This document shows positions 8,498 through 16,624 of a stretch of 64,000 bases of DNA, one piece after another. The notes below the pieces were generated by a model. The model saw only the letters and a program-made list of their open reading frames with translations. It was not told the origin of the DNA and ran no database searches. The position numbers were made by a program, and so were the translations under genes. Origin of the DNA: an uncultured Tessaracoccus sp. (GTDB lineage: Bacteria; Actinomycetota; Actinomycetes; Propionibacteriales; Propionibacteriaceae); assembly GCF_943914565.1 (NCBI RefSeq), contig NZ_CALUCN010000012.1, forward strand, positions 18,974 through 82,973, given 5' to 3'. The stretch's first letter is position 1, and each line of letters opens with the position of its first letter.

Positions 8498-9255
8498 ACG
8501 TCGACCGTGACGAGCTCGACCGGTTCCTCGCCACCGCACCCGAAGGGCTGCGAGAGTGGGCCGACGCCCAACGCGACGCACTGAGCGACGCCCCGTCGCT
8601 CGAGGAGCTCAGCGACGACGAGGAGCCCGACGAGGACCCGGCCGCCGCAGCTCCCGCCCGGCCGCGCACCACGTCGACCGCGAGGGGCATCAACAAGGTG
8701 CTCGTTGCGCTGCTCGCCGCGGCGGTGGTGCTGCTCGTGCAGTCGTGGGGCCGGACGCCCGCGCAGGAGCCGGCGATGCCGGCGTCGCACCCGTCGGTCT
8801 CCGTCAGCGCCCCGGCCGTGACCTTCGAGGAGCTCGACGAGCAGCGCGTCGCCGAGCTCGAGGCCAAGGTCAAGGCCAACCCCGACGACCTCGCGTCGCT
8901 CAGGGAGCTCGCGAAGCTCCACGACGCGGCCGGGCTCTGGCAGGAGGCCAACCAGTACCAGCGCACGATCCTCGCGAAGGACCCGAAGGACTTCGACGCG
9001 CTCCTCGCCGACGGCGTGTACCGCTTCAACTCCGGCGACGTCGCCGGCGCCGAGCAGGCGTGGACCACCGCGACGAAGGTCGCGCCCGACAAGCCCGAGG
9101 GGTACTACAACTTGGGCTTCGCGCACATGGCCCGCCAGCCGGCCGACAAGGCCGGCGCCAAGGCCGCCTGGGAGCAGCTCATCGAGGTGGCGCCGGACTC
9201 CGAGTTGGCGGCCACCGCCAAGGCCCACATCGAACGCCTCGACAAGGAGTTCTGA
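8494..9255 (+). CDS. Membrane-anchored TPR protein of the nrf operon (NrfG/CcmH-C-like role)
   Basis: A 253-residue protein. An acidic cytoplasmic N-terminus (SLEELSDDEEPDED) is followed by one transmembrane helix (about residues 69-85, VLVALLAAAVVLLV) and, outside, three tetratricopeptide units from about residue 110 to the end (ASLRELAKLHDAAGLWQEA, ALLADGVYRFNSGDVAGAEQ, YYNLGFAHMARQPADKAG). In Gram-negatives, TPR proteins such as NrfG present apocytochrome to the haem lyase. Position between nrfA and resB suggests the same role here; this is inference. It overlaps nrfA by 4 bp, and its stop overlaps the resB start by 1 bp. Confidence 0.8.
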   Translation: MNVDRDELDRFLATAPEGLREWADAQRDALSDAPSLEELSDDEEPDEDPAAAAPARPRTTSTARGINKVLVALLAAAVVLLVQSWGRTPAQEPAMPASHPSVSVSAPAVTFEELDEQRVAELEAKVKANPDDLASLRELAKLHDAAGLWQEANQYQRTILAKDPKDFDALLADGVYRFNSGDVAGAEQAWTTATKVAPDKPEGYYNLGFAHMARQPADKAGAKAAWEQLIEVAPDSELAATAKAHIERLDKEF

Positions 9256-10703
9256 TGCTGAAGCCCGCCACGGAGTCCGACGAACCCCTCGACGCGCTCG
9301 ACGCCCCGGTCGCGGTCACCGGCAAGGGCGTGCTGCGTCGGCTCTACGCGCTCCTGTACAACAAGCGCGTCGGGCTCGTCCTCATCCTCGTCACCGGCCT
9401 GCTCACCCTGCTCGGCGTCCTCGCGCGCCAGATGCCGGACTCCGTGCGGCTCGACCCCTCGTCGCGCGCGGCCTGGCTCGAACAGGTACGGCCGGTCTAC
9501 GGCGGATGGACCGACGTGTTGGACCGGGTGGGGCTGTTCCACATGTTCTCCTCGCCGCTGTTCCTCACCGTCTGCGTGCTGCTGGCGCTGTCGATCATCG
9601 CCTGCACCACGCACCGCCTGCCGCTGCTGCACCAGCGCGCCCGCCATCCGCACACGCACGTGCGGCCGACGTTCTACGACCGGGCGCGCCTGCGGGCGGA
9701 GTTCGAGGTCGACCAGCCGCAGCCGGAGGCGAGGGCCGCGCTCGCGCAGGCGCTGCGGGCCAAGCGGATGCGCGTCATCGAGGACCGCGACGGGGAGACG
9801 CTCTACGCGGACCGCTTCCACTGGGCGCCCTTCGGCACCGCCGCTGCGCACCTCGGCTACGTCGTGGTCATGGCCGGGTTCCTGGTCTCGGCGTTCACCG
9901 GGTTCCGCGTCGAGAACTTCGACCTCACCGTCGGCATCCCCCGCGAGGTCGGCCACGGCACCGGGCTCGTCGCGGAGGCGAGATCGTTCACCGACACCTA
10001 CGACGAGGAGTGGGGGACCCCGATCGACTACGTGACCGACCTCGTCGTGACCCGCGACGGCGAGGAGCTCCGGCGCCACGACGTGCGCGTCAACGAGCCG
10101 CTCATCCTGGACGGCATCTACTTCCACCAGGCATCGTTCGGGCACTCGGCGGTCGTCACGGTGCGCGACAAGGCGGGCAAGGAGCTCTTCCACGACGGGG
10201 TCCCGCTCGCGTGGGACACCCCGGACGGGCAGGGCCGCTACGGCGTGGCAGTGCTGGACGACGCCGGCGTCGAGGTGTTCGTGATCGCCAACGCCTCCGG
10301 CAGCCGGATGCCCGGCCTCGAAGCCGGGCAGGTGCGCGTCGAGACGTACCCGGTTGACTCCCGCGAACCACTCGGCCAAGCCGTGGTCGACGCCGGGGGT
10401 CACGCCGCCGTCGGGGACCTCGAGGTGGAGTTCGAGCGAGAGCAGCAGTACACGAGCCTCATCGTGAAGCGCGACCCGGGCAGCGTCGTCGTGTGGATCG
10501 GGTGCGCGCTGCTGATCGTCGGCACCTGCGTCACGATGGGGCTCCCGCACCGCAGGCAGTGGCTGCGGGTGACCGCCGACGGTGATCGCGCACGGGTGCG
10601 GATGGCCACCGCGGATCGGGCCCACGCGGGGCGCTCGCGCAGCTTCGAGGAGCTGGCCGGCCAGCTCGAGACGGCGCTGCAGCGCCGGGAAGGAACGGTG
10701 TGA
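9255..10703 (+). CDS. resB: Cytochrome c biogenesis protein ResB (Ccs1 family)
   Basis: A 482-residue component of the system II cytochrome c synthase, which with CcsA moves haem outside and joins it to CxxCH motifs. Membrane segments are near residues 37-53 (VGLVLILVTGLLTLL), 95-120 (MFSSPLFLTVCVLLALSI) and 195-212 (LGYVVVMAGFLVSAFTGF). A large external beta-rich domain (about 215-410) follows, then a last helix (VVVWIGCALLIVGTCV). ATG 9255 overlaps the preceding stop as TGATG. It sits between the TPR gene and ccsA, as expected for an operon bringing its own maturation machinery for nine haems. Confidence 0.93.
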   Translation: MLKPATESDEPLDALDAPVAVTGKGVLRRLYALLYNKRVGLVLILVTGLLTLLGVLARQMPDSVRLDPSSRAAWLEQVRPVYGGWTDVLDRVGLFHMFSSPLFLTVCVLLALSIIACTTHRLPLLHQRARHPHTHVRPTFYDRARLRAEFEVDQPQPEARAALAQALRAKRMRVIEDRDGETLYADRFHWAPFGTAAAHLGYVVVMAGFLVSAFTGFRVENFDLTVGIPREVGHGTGLVAEARSFTDTYDEEWGTPIDYVTDLVVTRDGEELRRHDVRVNEPLILDGIYFHQASFGHSAVVTVRDKAGKELFHDGVPLAWDTPDGQGRYGVAVLDDAGVEVFVIANASGSRMPGLEAGQVRVETYPVDSREPLGQAVVDAGGHAAVGDLEVEFEREQQYTSLIVKRDPGSVVVWIGCALLIVGTCVTMGLPHRRQWLRVTADGDRARVRMATADRAHAGRSRSFEELAGQLETALQRREGTV

Positions 10704-11617
10704 CCATGCTGGAGACCGCACAACTCCTGCTCGTCGCGACGACGGCGCTCGTCCTCGTCGCGTTCGCGTGCTATGCGGTGGCGTTCTGGTTCGTGCACCA
10801 ACGAGCCGAGGTCCGGGAGCGCGACGCCGTCGCGGTCGGCGCGCCCCGGCCGGCGGGTCCGCAGGGGGCCGCCCCACCGTCGGGGAGCGAGGCGCGACGG
10901 GGGCGTGACCGGGGCGTGGTGTGGCTGGGGTCGACGCTGGTGAAGGTGGGGCTCGTGCTGCTGACGGTGTCGCTCGTGACGCGGGCGATGGCGACGGGGC
11001 ACGCGCCGTTCGCGAACCACTACGAGTTCGCGGTGTCGTTCGGGTGGGGCATGATCCTCGCGCACGTGCTCGTCGAGTGGCGATACCGCGTGCGGACGCT
11101 CGGGCTCGTCATCCTGCCGGTGATCTTCGGCATGCTCGTCTACGCGACGACGCTGTCCTACGAGGCCAAGCCGCTGATGCCAGCGCTGCAGAACTCACCA
11201 CTGCTCACCATCCACGTCTTCTGCGCGGCGCTGTCCTACGGCGCGGCGGTCATCGGGTTCGGCGCTGCGGTGATGTACCTCCTCGCGCCGCACGTGCCGT
11301 GGAAGGGCTGGCCGAAGCAGGAGCTGCTCGACGAGCTGGGCTACAAGGCGGTCGTCGCGACGTTCCCGCTGCTCACGATCATGATCGTGCTCGGCTCGAT
11401 CTGGGCCAACGTCGCCTGGGGTCGCTACTGGAGCTGGGACCCGAAGGAGACCGCCGCGCTCGTGACCTGGCTCGTGTACGGCTCGTACCTCCACGCGCGC
11501 GTCACGCGCGGCTGGCGCGGTTCCCGCTCGGCGTGGCTGCTCGTGCTGGGCTTCGTCGCGATCCTGTTCACCTACTTCGGCAACCTGTTCTTCGGCGGGT
11601 TGCACTCCTACGCGTGA
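10700..11617 (+). CDS. ccsA: Cytochrome c synthase subunit CcsA/ResC (haem-handling protein)
   Basis: A 305-residue polytopic membrane protein. Near residue 237 it has the tryptophan-rich WWD signature of haem-handling proteins (WGRYWSWDPKET), which holds haem in the outer-leaflet cavity. Conserved histidines flank it (NHYEF near residue 109, LLTIHVFC near 170, YLHARVTR near 260). It works with ResB. The start is GTG 10700, overlapping the resB stop, with AAGGAA just upstream; ATG 10706 in the same frame is an alternative. Its stop overlaps the next start (GTGA). Confidence 0.95.
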   Translation: MTMLETAQLLLVATTALVLVAFACYAVAFWFVHQRAEVRERDAVAVGAPRPAGPQGAAPPSGSEARRGRDRGVVWLGSTLVKVGLVLLTVSLVTRAMATGHAPFANHYEFAVSFGWGMILAHVLVEWRYRVRTLGLVILPVIFGMLVYATTLSYEAKPLMPALQNSPLLTIHVFCAALSYGAAVIGFGAAVMYLLAPHVPWKGWPKQELLDELGYKAVVATFPLLTIMIVLGSIWANVAWGRYWSWDPKETAALVTWLVYGSYLHARVTRGWRGSRSAWLLVLGFVAILFTYFGNLFFGGLHSYA

Positions 11618-12168
11618 ACGCCGTGCGGAAGTTCGCCGGGCTCGCGGCCGTCGTCGCGCTGACGGTGGCGGCGCTGTTGGTGGGGCGGTGGTTCGTCGGA
11701 GACTCGTCCGAGCAGGCCGGGGCCACGTCGAGCGTGGACGTGCCGGGCGTCGCCGCACCCCCGACGGTGGGTCAGCCCGCGCCGGCGTTCACGGCCGATG
11801 CGCTGGACGGCAGGGTCGACGTCGGCGGCGAGGGCCAGCCGACGTGGGTGGTGTTCATGGCGTCGTGGTGCCAGGAGTGCCGCGTCGAGGCACCCGATGT
11901 GCAGACGGCCCACGAGGGGCGCGGCGACGTTCGCATCGTCGCGGTGTACCTCGGTGAGGACGAGGCCACCGTGCGCGGCTACGCGGACCGGCTCGGGCTG
12001 ACGTTCGCGGCGGTGCCCGACCCGGACCAGCGTCTCGCCGCCCGCTACGGCGTGCGCTCGGTGCCGACCCACGTCTTCATCGGTGCCGATGGCGTGGTGC
12101 GCGATCTTGCGTTCGGGGCGCTCAGTGAGGCGGGCATTAGGGAGAAGCTTGACGCGCTCACCCAGTGA
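11614..12168 (+). CDS. TlpA/ResA-like membrane-anchored thioredoxin
   Basis: A 184-residue protein with one N-terminal transmembrane anchor (about residues 6-23) and a thioredoxin fold outside. The active site is WCQEC near residue 87, and the cis-Pro loop is SVPTHVFI near residue 150. ResA-type thioredoxins keep apocytochrome CxxCH cysteines reduced before haem attachment, and its place as last gene of the nrf-resB-ccsA operon fits exactly. GTG 11614 overlaps the ccsA stop. No CcdA-type electron donor gene is in the window, so its reductant must be coded elsewhere. Confidence 0.9.
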   Translation: MNAVRKFAGLAAVVALTVAALLVGRWFVGDSSEQAGATSSVDVPGVAAPPTVGQPAPAFTADALDGRVDVGGEGQPTWVVFMASWCQECRVEAPDVQTAHEGRGDVRIVAVYLGEDEATVRGYADRLGLTFAAVPDPDQRLAARYGVRSVPTHVFIGADGVVRDLAFGALSEAGIREKLDALTQ

Positions 12169-12199
12169 GCCGTGTGGCGCTCGGCCGCAGGTGGCGCGG

Positions 12200-12444
12200 T
12201 TGGTGGGTTGCTCCGACCCGGCCGGGCCACCGTCGGTGGGTGCTGGAACCGGCCCGGCTCGGCCTGGCCCGGAGGTGGCACGAAACGCCGTGTGTTTGGG
12301 TTGGCAGCCCCGAAAACCGCCCTCTGCGCGCACTTACGCGGCGTTTCGTGCCACGCGGGGTGGGGCGGGGACCGCGCGTGTCTCAGCGGTGCGCGAGGGG
12401 GTGCGCGCCGCGACCAAGCGTGCAGCGTGGGGTGCGCCACCGTC
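12200..12444. repeat. 245-bp direct repeat, left copy (DR-A)
   Basis: By eye alignment, 12200-12444 and 14729-14973 match over 245 bp with only about 14 differences. The copies lie in the same orientation, about 2.5 kb apart, on both sides of a compositionally distinct four-gene cassette. Each contains one copy of the 80-bp palindrome. The gap 12169-12546 holds nothing else recognisable. Confidence 0.85.
12275..12354. repeat. Palindromic repeat, copy 4
   Basis: Perfect 16-bp arms at 12275-12290 and 12339-12354. The inner hairpin has two changes (CCGCCCTCTGCGCGC) that weaken it, while the outer stem is unchanged. Confidence 0.9.
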
Positions 12445-12546
12445 ATGGGGGCGGGGTGACCATCTGCAAGCTGTGCTGCCAGCAACCCTGACTGGTCGCA
12501 GACGCTCAGTCGCTGCACTCGGTGAGCCAAGCCGTGCGAGCTCGCG

Positions 12547-12813
12547 ATGAGGCAGTTGGTGGGTGAGGAGTGGTTGGCGTGTGAGCGGACGTTGTCGGTT
12601 GGTTTGGATGTGGAGCCGGGGGATGAGCAGTTGTGGCGGATGCGGATTGTTGCTGCGTTCGCTCGTCGGAATGGTCGGGCGGTGGTGGAGGCGACGGATA
12701 GGCTGTTTGCGCAGTTGGAGTCGTTTGAGGTGGCTCCGGAGCCGGAGACGGATGCGTTGCTGCGTTTGGTTCGTGGTGGTGCGAGTGTGTGTGAGTTGAT
12801 GGAGAAGATTTGA
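12547..12813 (+). CDS. Short BTAD-like helical protein, probably a remnant of a larger regulator
   Basis: An 88-residue protein that reads like the last helices of a bacterial transcriptional activator domain (ACERTLSVGLDVEPGDEQLW, RNGRAVVEATDRLFAQLE). In full-length actinobacterial BTAD proteins this segment follows an HTH or LysM-containing part, which is missing here. The frame begins right after the repeat block, so the 5' part was probably lost when the cassette joined the repeat. Base use is strongly T/G-biased (many GTG, GGT, TTG codons), unlike the C-ending codons of the nrf and hem genes. Its stop overlaps the next start (TGATG). Confidence 0.5.
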   Translation: MRQLVGEEWLACERTLSVGLDVEPGDEQLWRMRIVAAFARRNGRAVVEATDRLFAQLESFEVAPEPETDALLRLVRGGASVCELMEKI

Positions 12814-13460
12814 TGCGTGTGGTTCGTGGGTGTTGGGTGTTGCTGCTGGTTGTGGTGGCGGTGGTTGTTGGTGGTTGTGGGGGTGGGGGGCGTGAGCCTG
12901 TCTCGTCGTCGAGTTCGTCGCCGTCGCCGTCGTCGTCTGTTTCGGTGTCTCCGTCGGTGTCGCCGTCGCCGTCTTCTTCGCCGTCGGTGTTGTCTGGGGG
13001 TCGGGTGTTTCCGTCGCCGGGTTCTGGTGAGTCGGGGGAGGTTGCTGCGGTTCGGCGGGGTTGGGAGGCGAATGTGCGGCAGATTGATCGGTATATCAGG
13101 GATTCGTCGTTGGTGGATGCGACGGAGTTGGTGGGGACGGCGACGGGTGAGGGGGTGTCGCAGACGTTGGAGGCTGTGGAGTTTTATCGGAACAGTGGTC
13201 GGACGTACGAGGGGTTTATTGAGTATCGGGATGTGGAGATCACGTCGCCGAAGCGGAATCCGAGTGGGGTGAATGTTGCGATGTTGACGGTGTGTAATGA
13301 CTTCAGCAACTTGACGATTCTGGATTCTGATGGGAAGCCTGCCAAGACTCCGAAGGGTAAAGTCGTAGCGAGAACTACGAGGAGTACGTACACGATGGAG
13401 CAGTTGCCGAGTGGGAAATGGGTGGTTGCCAACTCCGATACTGGGCGTGCGGCATGCTGA
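12813..13460 (+). CDS. Ser/Pro-rich lipoprotein of unknown function
   Basis: A 215-residue exported lipoprotein. Its N-terminus is a lipoprotein signal (hydrophobic stretch, then VVVGGC lipobox with Cys near residue 22). A low-complexity Ser/Pro/Val linker follows (about residues 30-70), then a folded domain with RQIDRYIRDSSLVDATEL and a C-terminal Cys. The arrangement, a long flexible tether and then a small globular domain, is common for cell-wall-spanning lipoproteins. GGAGAAGAT upstream of ATG 12813 is the ribosome site. It is co-transcribed with the BTAD remnant and the next gene, with the same T/G-rich base use. Function unknown. Confidence 0.65.
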   Translation: MRVVRGCWVLLLVVVAVVVGGCGGGGREPVSSSSSSPSPSSSVSVSPSVSPSPSSSPSVLSGGRVFPSPGSGESGEVAAVRRGWEANVRQIDRYIRDSSLVDATELVGTATGEGVSQTLEAVEFYRNSGRTYEGFIEYRDVEITSPKRNPSGVNVAMLTVCNDFSNLTILDSDGKPAKTPKGKVVARTTRSTYTMEQLPSGKWVVANSDTGRAAC

Positions 13461-13876
13461 CCAAGAAGTGGGTATCGGTGGCTTGTGCGGTGACGTTGTT
13501 TGGCATTGCTGTCCCTGCTGGAGCTGCTGAATGCGACCCGAGCAACTACTGGTGTAGTGCGGAGATTGGTGGGGGTGGTCGTTCTGGTGGGGGTGAGCGT
13601 GTGTGTCGCGCGGGGGAGCGGGTGGTGTCGTGTTCGGGTGCGTTTGGGGATTGGATTGATGCGTTTCAGATGTGGTGTGCGCCGAAGGTTCCGCAGCCTG
13701 CGAGGTCTGATCCGGTGTGGGAGTCGCACACGGATGGTGTGATTCATGTGTGCCGCCGCCCCCAGGGGGCCGGCGTCGCGGATTCGGGTTGGACGGTTGA
13801 TTTGTGGCTGCCTAAAGGCGCGGAACAATCTGTGCCAGATCCGAAGGATCTGGCACAGCGTAAGGTCTCCTTGTGA
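13454..13876 (+). CDS. Secreted Cys-rich hypothetical protein
   Basis: A 140-residue protein with a cleavable signal peptide (MLTKKWVSVACAVTLFGIAV, then PAGAAE). The mature part has six cysteines, including DPSNYWCSAEIG, RVCRAGERVVSC, MWCAPK and IHVCRRP, and could form three disulfides. It ends with WTVDLWLPKG. ATG 13454 overlaps the end of the lipoprotein gene by 7 bp, so they are translated together. The family is not recognised. Gene pairs of a small secreted protein with a lipoprotein occur in type VII-linked loci, but no secretion gene is adjacent. Base use is T/G-rich like its upstream neighbours. Confidence 0.55.
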   Translation: MLTKKWVSVACAVTLFGIAVPAGAAECDPSNYWCSAEIGGGGRSGGGERVCRAGERVVSCSGAFGDWIDAFQMWCAPKVPQPARSDPVWESHTDGVIHVCRRPQGAGVADSGWTVDLWLPKGAEQSVPDPKDLAQRKVSL

Positions 13877-14032
13877 GCACGGACTACGCGAAGTTGAGGA
13901 CGCCGCCAGACGTAGACTGGCGGCGCGGCGCTGACATAATTGTAAGGACAAATGGCGTCGCGCTCGGGCTTGAAGCGGCATGAACTGCCCCCTCCGCGAC
14001 GGAAGCCATGCTCCACTGGCAGAATGCAATCC

Positions 14033-14569
14033 ATGCACGAGACACAACGGCGATTCGGCCGGGCGCACGTCGCGCGGGTGGCTTGGGTGGTGGCGCTGGT
14101 CTCGATCCTGCTGCTGACGGTGCAGATGTGGATGGCTGTCAACGACGCTCCCCAAGCAGAGCGGTTCCCAGCGATGGGAGTGCAAGCTCTTGTTCTCGCA
14201 GTCGCCCTCGTGCTTACGGTGGCAGTGAGCCGGAAGGCGCTGCGAGTCCTCGCCATACTGCTGCTCGTATGTCACATGGTCTTCTACCTGGCGTTGATTC
14301 GCATGTCGGACTTGGGTGCGGCGATGGATGACGATCGATCTTGCAATCTCATGGCCCGTGCGATGCCCGCCGAGGAGCGACCGAGTGCGCACGGGATGGA
14401 GGTGGATACCGTGCGCGGCATCGGGATCGGTGACACGCACGCTGAAGTGACCTGGATGGGCGAGTTTCGCTGCACATGGGATGCGCAGCCGGACAACGAC
14501 TATCCTGGGCAGGCGGCGACCGCTTCGCTCTGGCCCTACTGGTGGGATCTCTGGCAACTGGCTGATTAG
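14033..14569 (+). CDS. Small membrane protein of unknown function (three predicted TM helices)
   Basis: A 178-residue protein with three hydrophobic segments: about residues 14-34 (ARVAWVVALVSILLLTVQMW), 46-64 (MGVQALVLAVALVLTVAV) and 70-88 (LRVLAILLLVCHMVFYLALI). A C-terminal domain of about 85 residues has one Cys pair (CNLM, FRCTW) and a Trp-rich end. ATG 14033 is preceded by CAGAAT exactly 7 nt upstream, the leaderless spacing seen at several genes here. It lies at the right end of the repeat-flanked cassette, and its codon use is closer to the chromosome than that of the three genes before it. Function unknown. Confidence 0.5.
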   Translation: MHETQRRFGRAHVARVAWVVALVSILLLTVQMWMAVNDAPQAERFPAMGVQALVLAVALVLTVAVSRKALRVLAILLLVCHMVFYLALIRMSDLGAAMDDDRSCNLMARAMPAEERPSAHGMEVDTVRGIGIGDTHAEVTWMGEFRCTWDAQPDNDYPGQAATASLWPYWWDLWQLAD

Positions 14570-14728
14570 GTTCCTGCTCCGGAATGGCGCAGGTTGAGCG
14601 CGGCAGGCGGAGCGCCGTCGTGGCGAATCGTGGCGGAAGGGCACAACCGGTGCGCTCGTGTTGCAGCACAGCTTGCAAGTGCCTGACGGTGGCCCTGCCC
14701 CTGCGCATCGCCGGTTCTGCAGCGGGAA

Positions 14729-14973
14729 TTGGTGGGCTGCTCCGCCCGGGCCGGGCCACGTCGGTGGGTGTTGGAACCGGCCCGGCCCGGCCTGGCCCGG
14801 AGGTGGCACGAAACGCCGTGTGTTTGGGTTGGCAGTCCCGAAAAGCGCCCTCTGGGCGCACTTACGCGGCGTTTCGTGCCACGCGGGGTGGGGCGGGGAT
14901 CGCGCGTGTCTCAGCTGTGCGCGAGGGGGGTGCGCGCCGCGACCAAGCGTGCAGTGTGGGGCGCGCCACCGTC
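14729..14973. repeat. 245-bp direct repeat, right copy (DR-B)
   Basis: Partner of 12200-12444, same orientation, with about 14 differences by eye. The remaining gap up to hemL (14974-15340) holds a further repeat block (14998-15166) related to 6000-6180 and palindrome copy 6; no gene is seen in it. Confidence 0.85.
14803..14882. repeat. Palindromic repeat, copy 5
   Basis: Perfect 16-bp arms at 14803-14818 and 14867-14882, with the inner GCGCCC-TCT-GGGCGC hairpin intact. It lies inside the 245-bp direct repeat DR-B. Confidence 0.9.
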
Positions 14974-15166
14974 GGGTGGGCTGGTGGTCAGCTGCAACGT
15001 GTGCTTGGTCTGCGCCCCCGCAGATTATGGGTGCCTCGGCCGTAGCGCCCCGACGGTGGTCCCGCTCCCTGCGCACCGCCGGTTCTGCGGCGCGGGCCAG
15101 GTGGGCTGCTCCGACCCGGCCGGGCCACGTCGCAGGGTGCCGGAACCGGCCCGGCCCGGCCCGGAG

Positions 15167-15246
15167 GTGGCACGAAACGCCGTGTGATCGCGTTGGCAGC
15201 CCCGAAAAGCGCCCTCTGGGCGCAGTTGCACGGCGTTTCGTGCCAC
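15167..15246. repeat. Palindromic repeat, copy 6
   Basis: Perfect 16-bp arms at 15167-15182 and 15231-15246, inner hairpin intact. It is the last repeat before the 3' end of hemL, so it lies in the shared downstream region of the haem operon. GTGCCACGGCCCGG is tandemly echoed just after it. Confidence 0.9.
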
Positions 15247-15340
15247 GGCCCGGCTCGTGCCACGGCCCGGGTCGAAGCCACCCCGGGTCGTCGCAGCCGC
15301 CCGGCCCGGGGCACGGAACCCCGGCAGCGGAACCTCAACC

Positions 15341-16624
15341 TCACCCAGCAGCAGCTCGGGCAGCGTGGGGAAGCGCTTCAACGACGCGGCCGAGGGCCTC
15401 GTCGTCGTGCGCGAGCGAGAGGAACCATGCCTCGAAGGCCGACGGCGGCAGGGCCACGCCGTGGTCGAGCATCGCGTGGAAGAACCGCCCGAAGGCGTCG
15501 GTGTCCTGGGCTTTCGCGTCGTCGTAGGTGCGCACCGGCTCGTCGCGGAAGAACACCGAGAACAGGCTCCCCGCGTGCTGCACGACGTGGGGCACGCCCG
15601 CGTCCGTGAGCGCGCGGTCGATCGCCTCGTGCAGCTCGGCCGAGACGCGGTCGACGTGCGCGTACACCTCGGCGTCCGCGAGCCGCAGCGTCGCGATGCC
15701 GGCGGCGGTGGCGAGCGGGTTCCCCGACAGCGTCCCCGCCTGGTACACCGGCCCGACGGGGGCCAGCTCCTGCATGACGTCCCGGCGCCCGCCGAGCGCG
15801 GCCAGCGGCATGCCGCCGCCGACGACCTTGCCGAACGTCACCAAATCGGGCTCGAGCCCGTCCTCGAACCCGAGCCGGCCGCCCGGCCCCACGCGGAAGC
15901 CGGTGAGCACCTCGTCGAAGATCATGAGCGCACCGTGGGCGCTGGTGAGCCGGCGAATGGTGTGGTTGAAGTCGTCCACGGGAGGCACGACACCCATGTT
16001 GCAGGGCACGGCCTCGGTGATGACGCAGGCGATCTCGTCGCCCACCTGGTCGAACACCTGCTCGAGTGCGGCCGCGTCGTTGTAGTCCACGACGATGGTG
16101 TCGGCCGTCGCGCTTGCCGGGACCCCGGCGGAGCCCGGGAGGCCCTGGGTGGCGACGCCCGAACCCGCGGCGGCGAGCAGCGTGTCGGAGTGCCCGTGGT
16201 AGCAGCCGGCGAACTTCACGACCTTGTCGCGCCCCGTCGCCCCGCGCGCGAGGCGCACGGCGGTCATCGTCGCCTCGGTGCCCGTAGAGACGAAGCGCAC
16301 CTGCTCCGCCACCGGCACGCGCTCCCGCACGAGCTCGGCGAGCTCCACCTCACCGCTCGTCGGGGCGCCGAACGACAGCCCGCGGGCCGCGGCGTCCTGC
16401 ACGGCCCGGACCACCGTCGGGTGGGCGTGGCCGAGCAGCGCGGGGCCCCACGTGCACACGAGGTCCACGTACTCGCGGCCCTCGACGTCGACGACGTGCG
16501 GCCCCTCGGCGCGCGCGACGAACACCGGCGTGCCGCCCACGGAGCCGAAGGCCCGCACCGGCGACGACACCCCGCCCGGGATCACCGCCTTGGCGCGGTC
16601 GAAGAGTGCATCCATGTCGGTCAT
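15341..16624 (-). CDS. hemL: Glutamate-1-semialdehyde 2,1-aminomutase
   Basis: PLP enzyme that turns glutamate-1-semialdehyde into 5-aminolevulinate, the second step of the C5 route. The 427 residues are typical. The catalytic PLP lysine is in VTFGKVVGGGMP near residue 262, and FDEVLTGFRVGPGG is the PLP-contact segment before it. ATG 16624 overlaps the hemB stop (ATGA). It is the last gene of the minus-strand operon hemE-hemY-hemCD-hemB-hemL. Together with hemA on the opposite strand it confirms ALA synthesis from glutamyl-tRNA, not from glycine. Confidence 0.97.
   Translation of the reverse strand: MTDMDALFDRAKAVIPGGVSSPVRAFGSVGGTPVFVARAEGPHVVDVEGREYVDLVCTWGPALLGHAHPTVVRAVQDAAARGLSFGAPTSGEVELAELVRERVPVAEQVRFVSTGTEATMTAVRLARGATGRDKVVKFAGCYHGHSDTLLAAAGSGVATQGLPGSAGVPASATADTIVVDYNDAAALEQVFDQVGDEIACVITEAVPCNMGVVPPVDDFNHTIRRLTSAHGALMIFDEVLTGFRVGPGGRLGFEDGLEPDLVTFGKVVGGGMPLAALGGRRDVMQELAPVGPVYQAGTLSGNPLATAAGIATLRLADAEVYAHVDRVSAELHEAIDRALTDAGVPHVVQHAGSLFSVFFRDEPVRTYDDAKAQDTDAFGRFFHAMLDHGVALPPSAFEAWFLSLAHDDEALGRVVEALPHAARAAAG

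Noticed and set aside
12169..12546. Small genes within the repeat blocks
   Set aside because: The same translations recur wherever the repeat recurs (14.7 kb, 6.1 kb) because of the DNA repeat, with Arg/Gly/Pro composition and no starts with ribosome sites.
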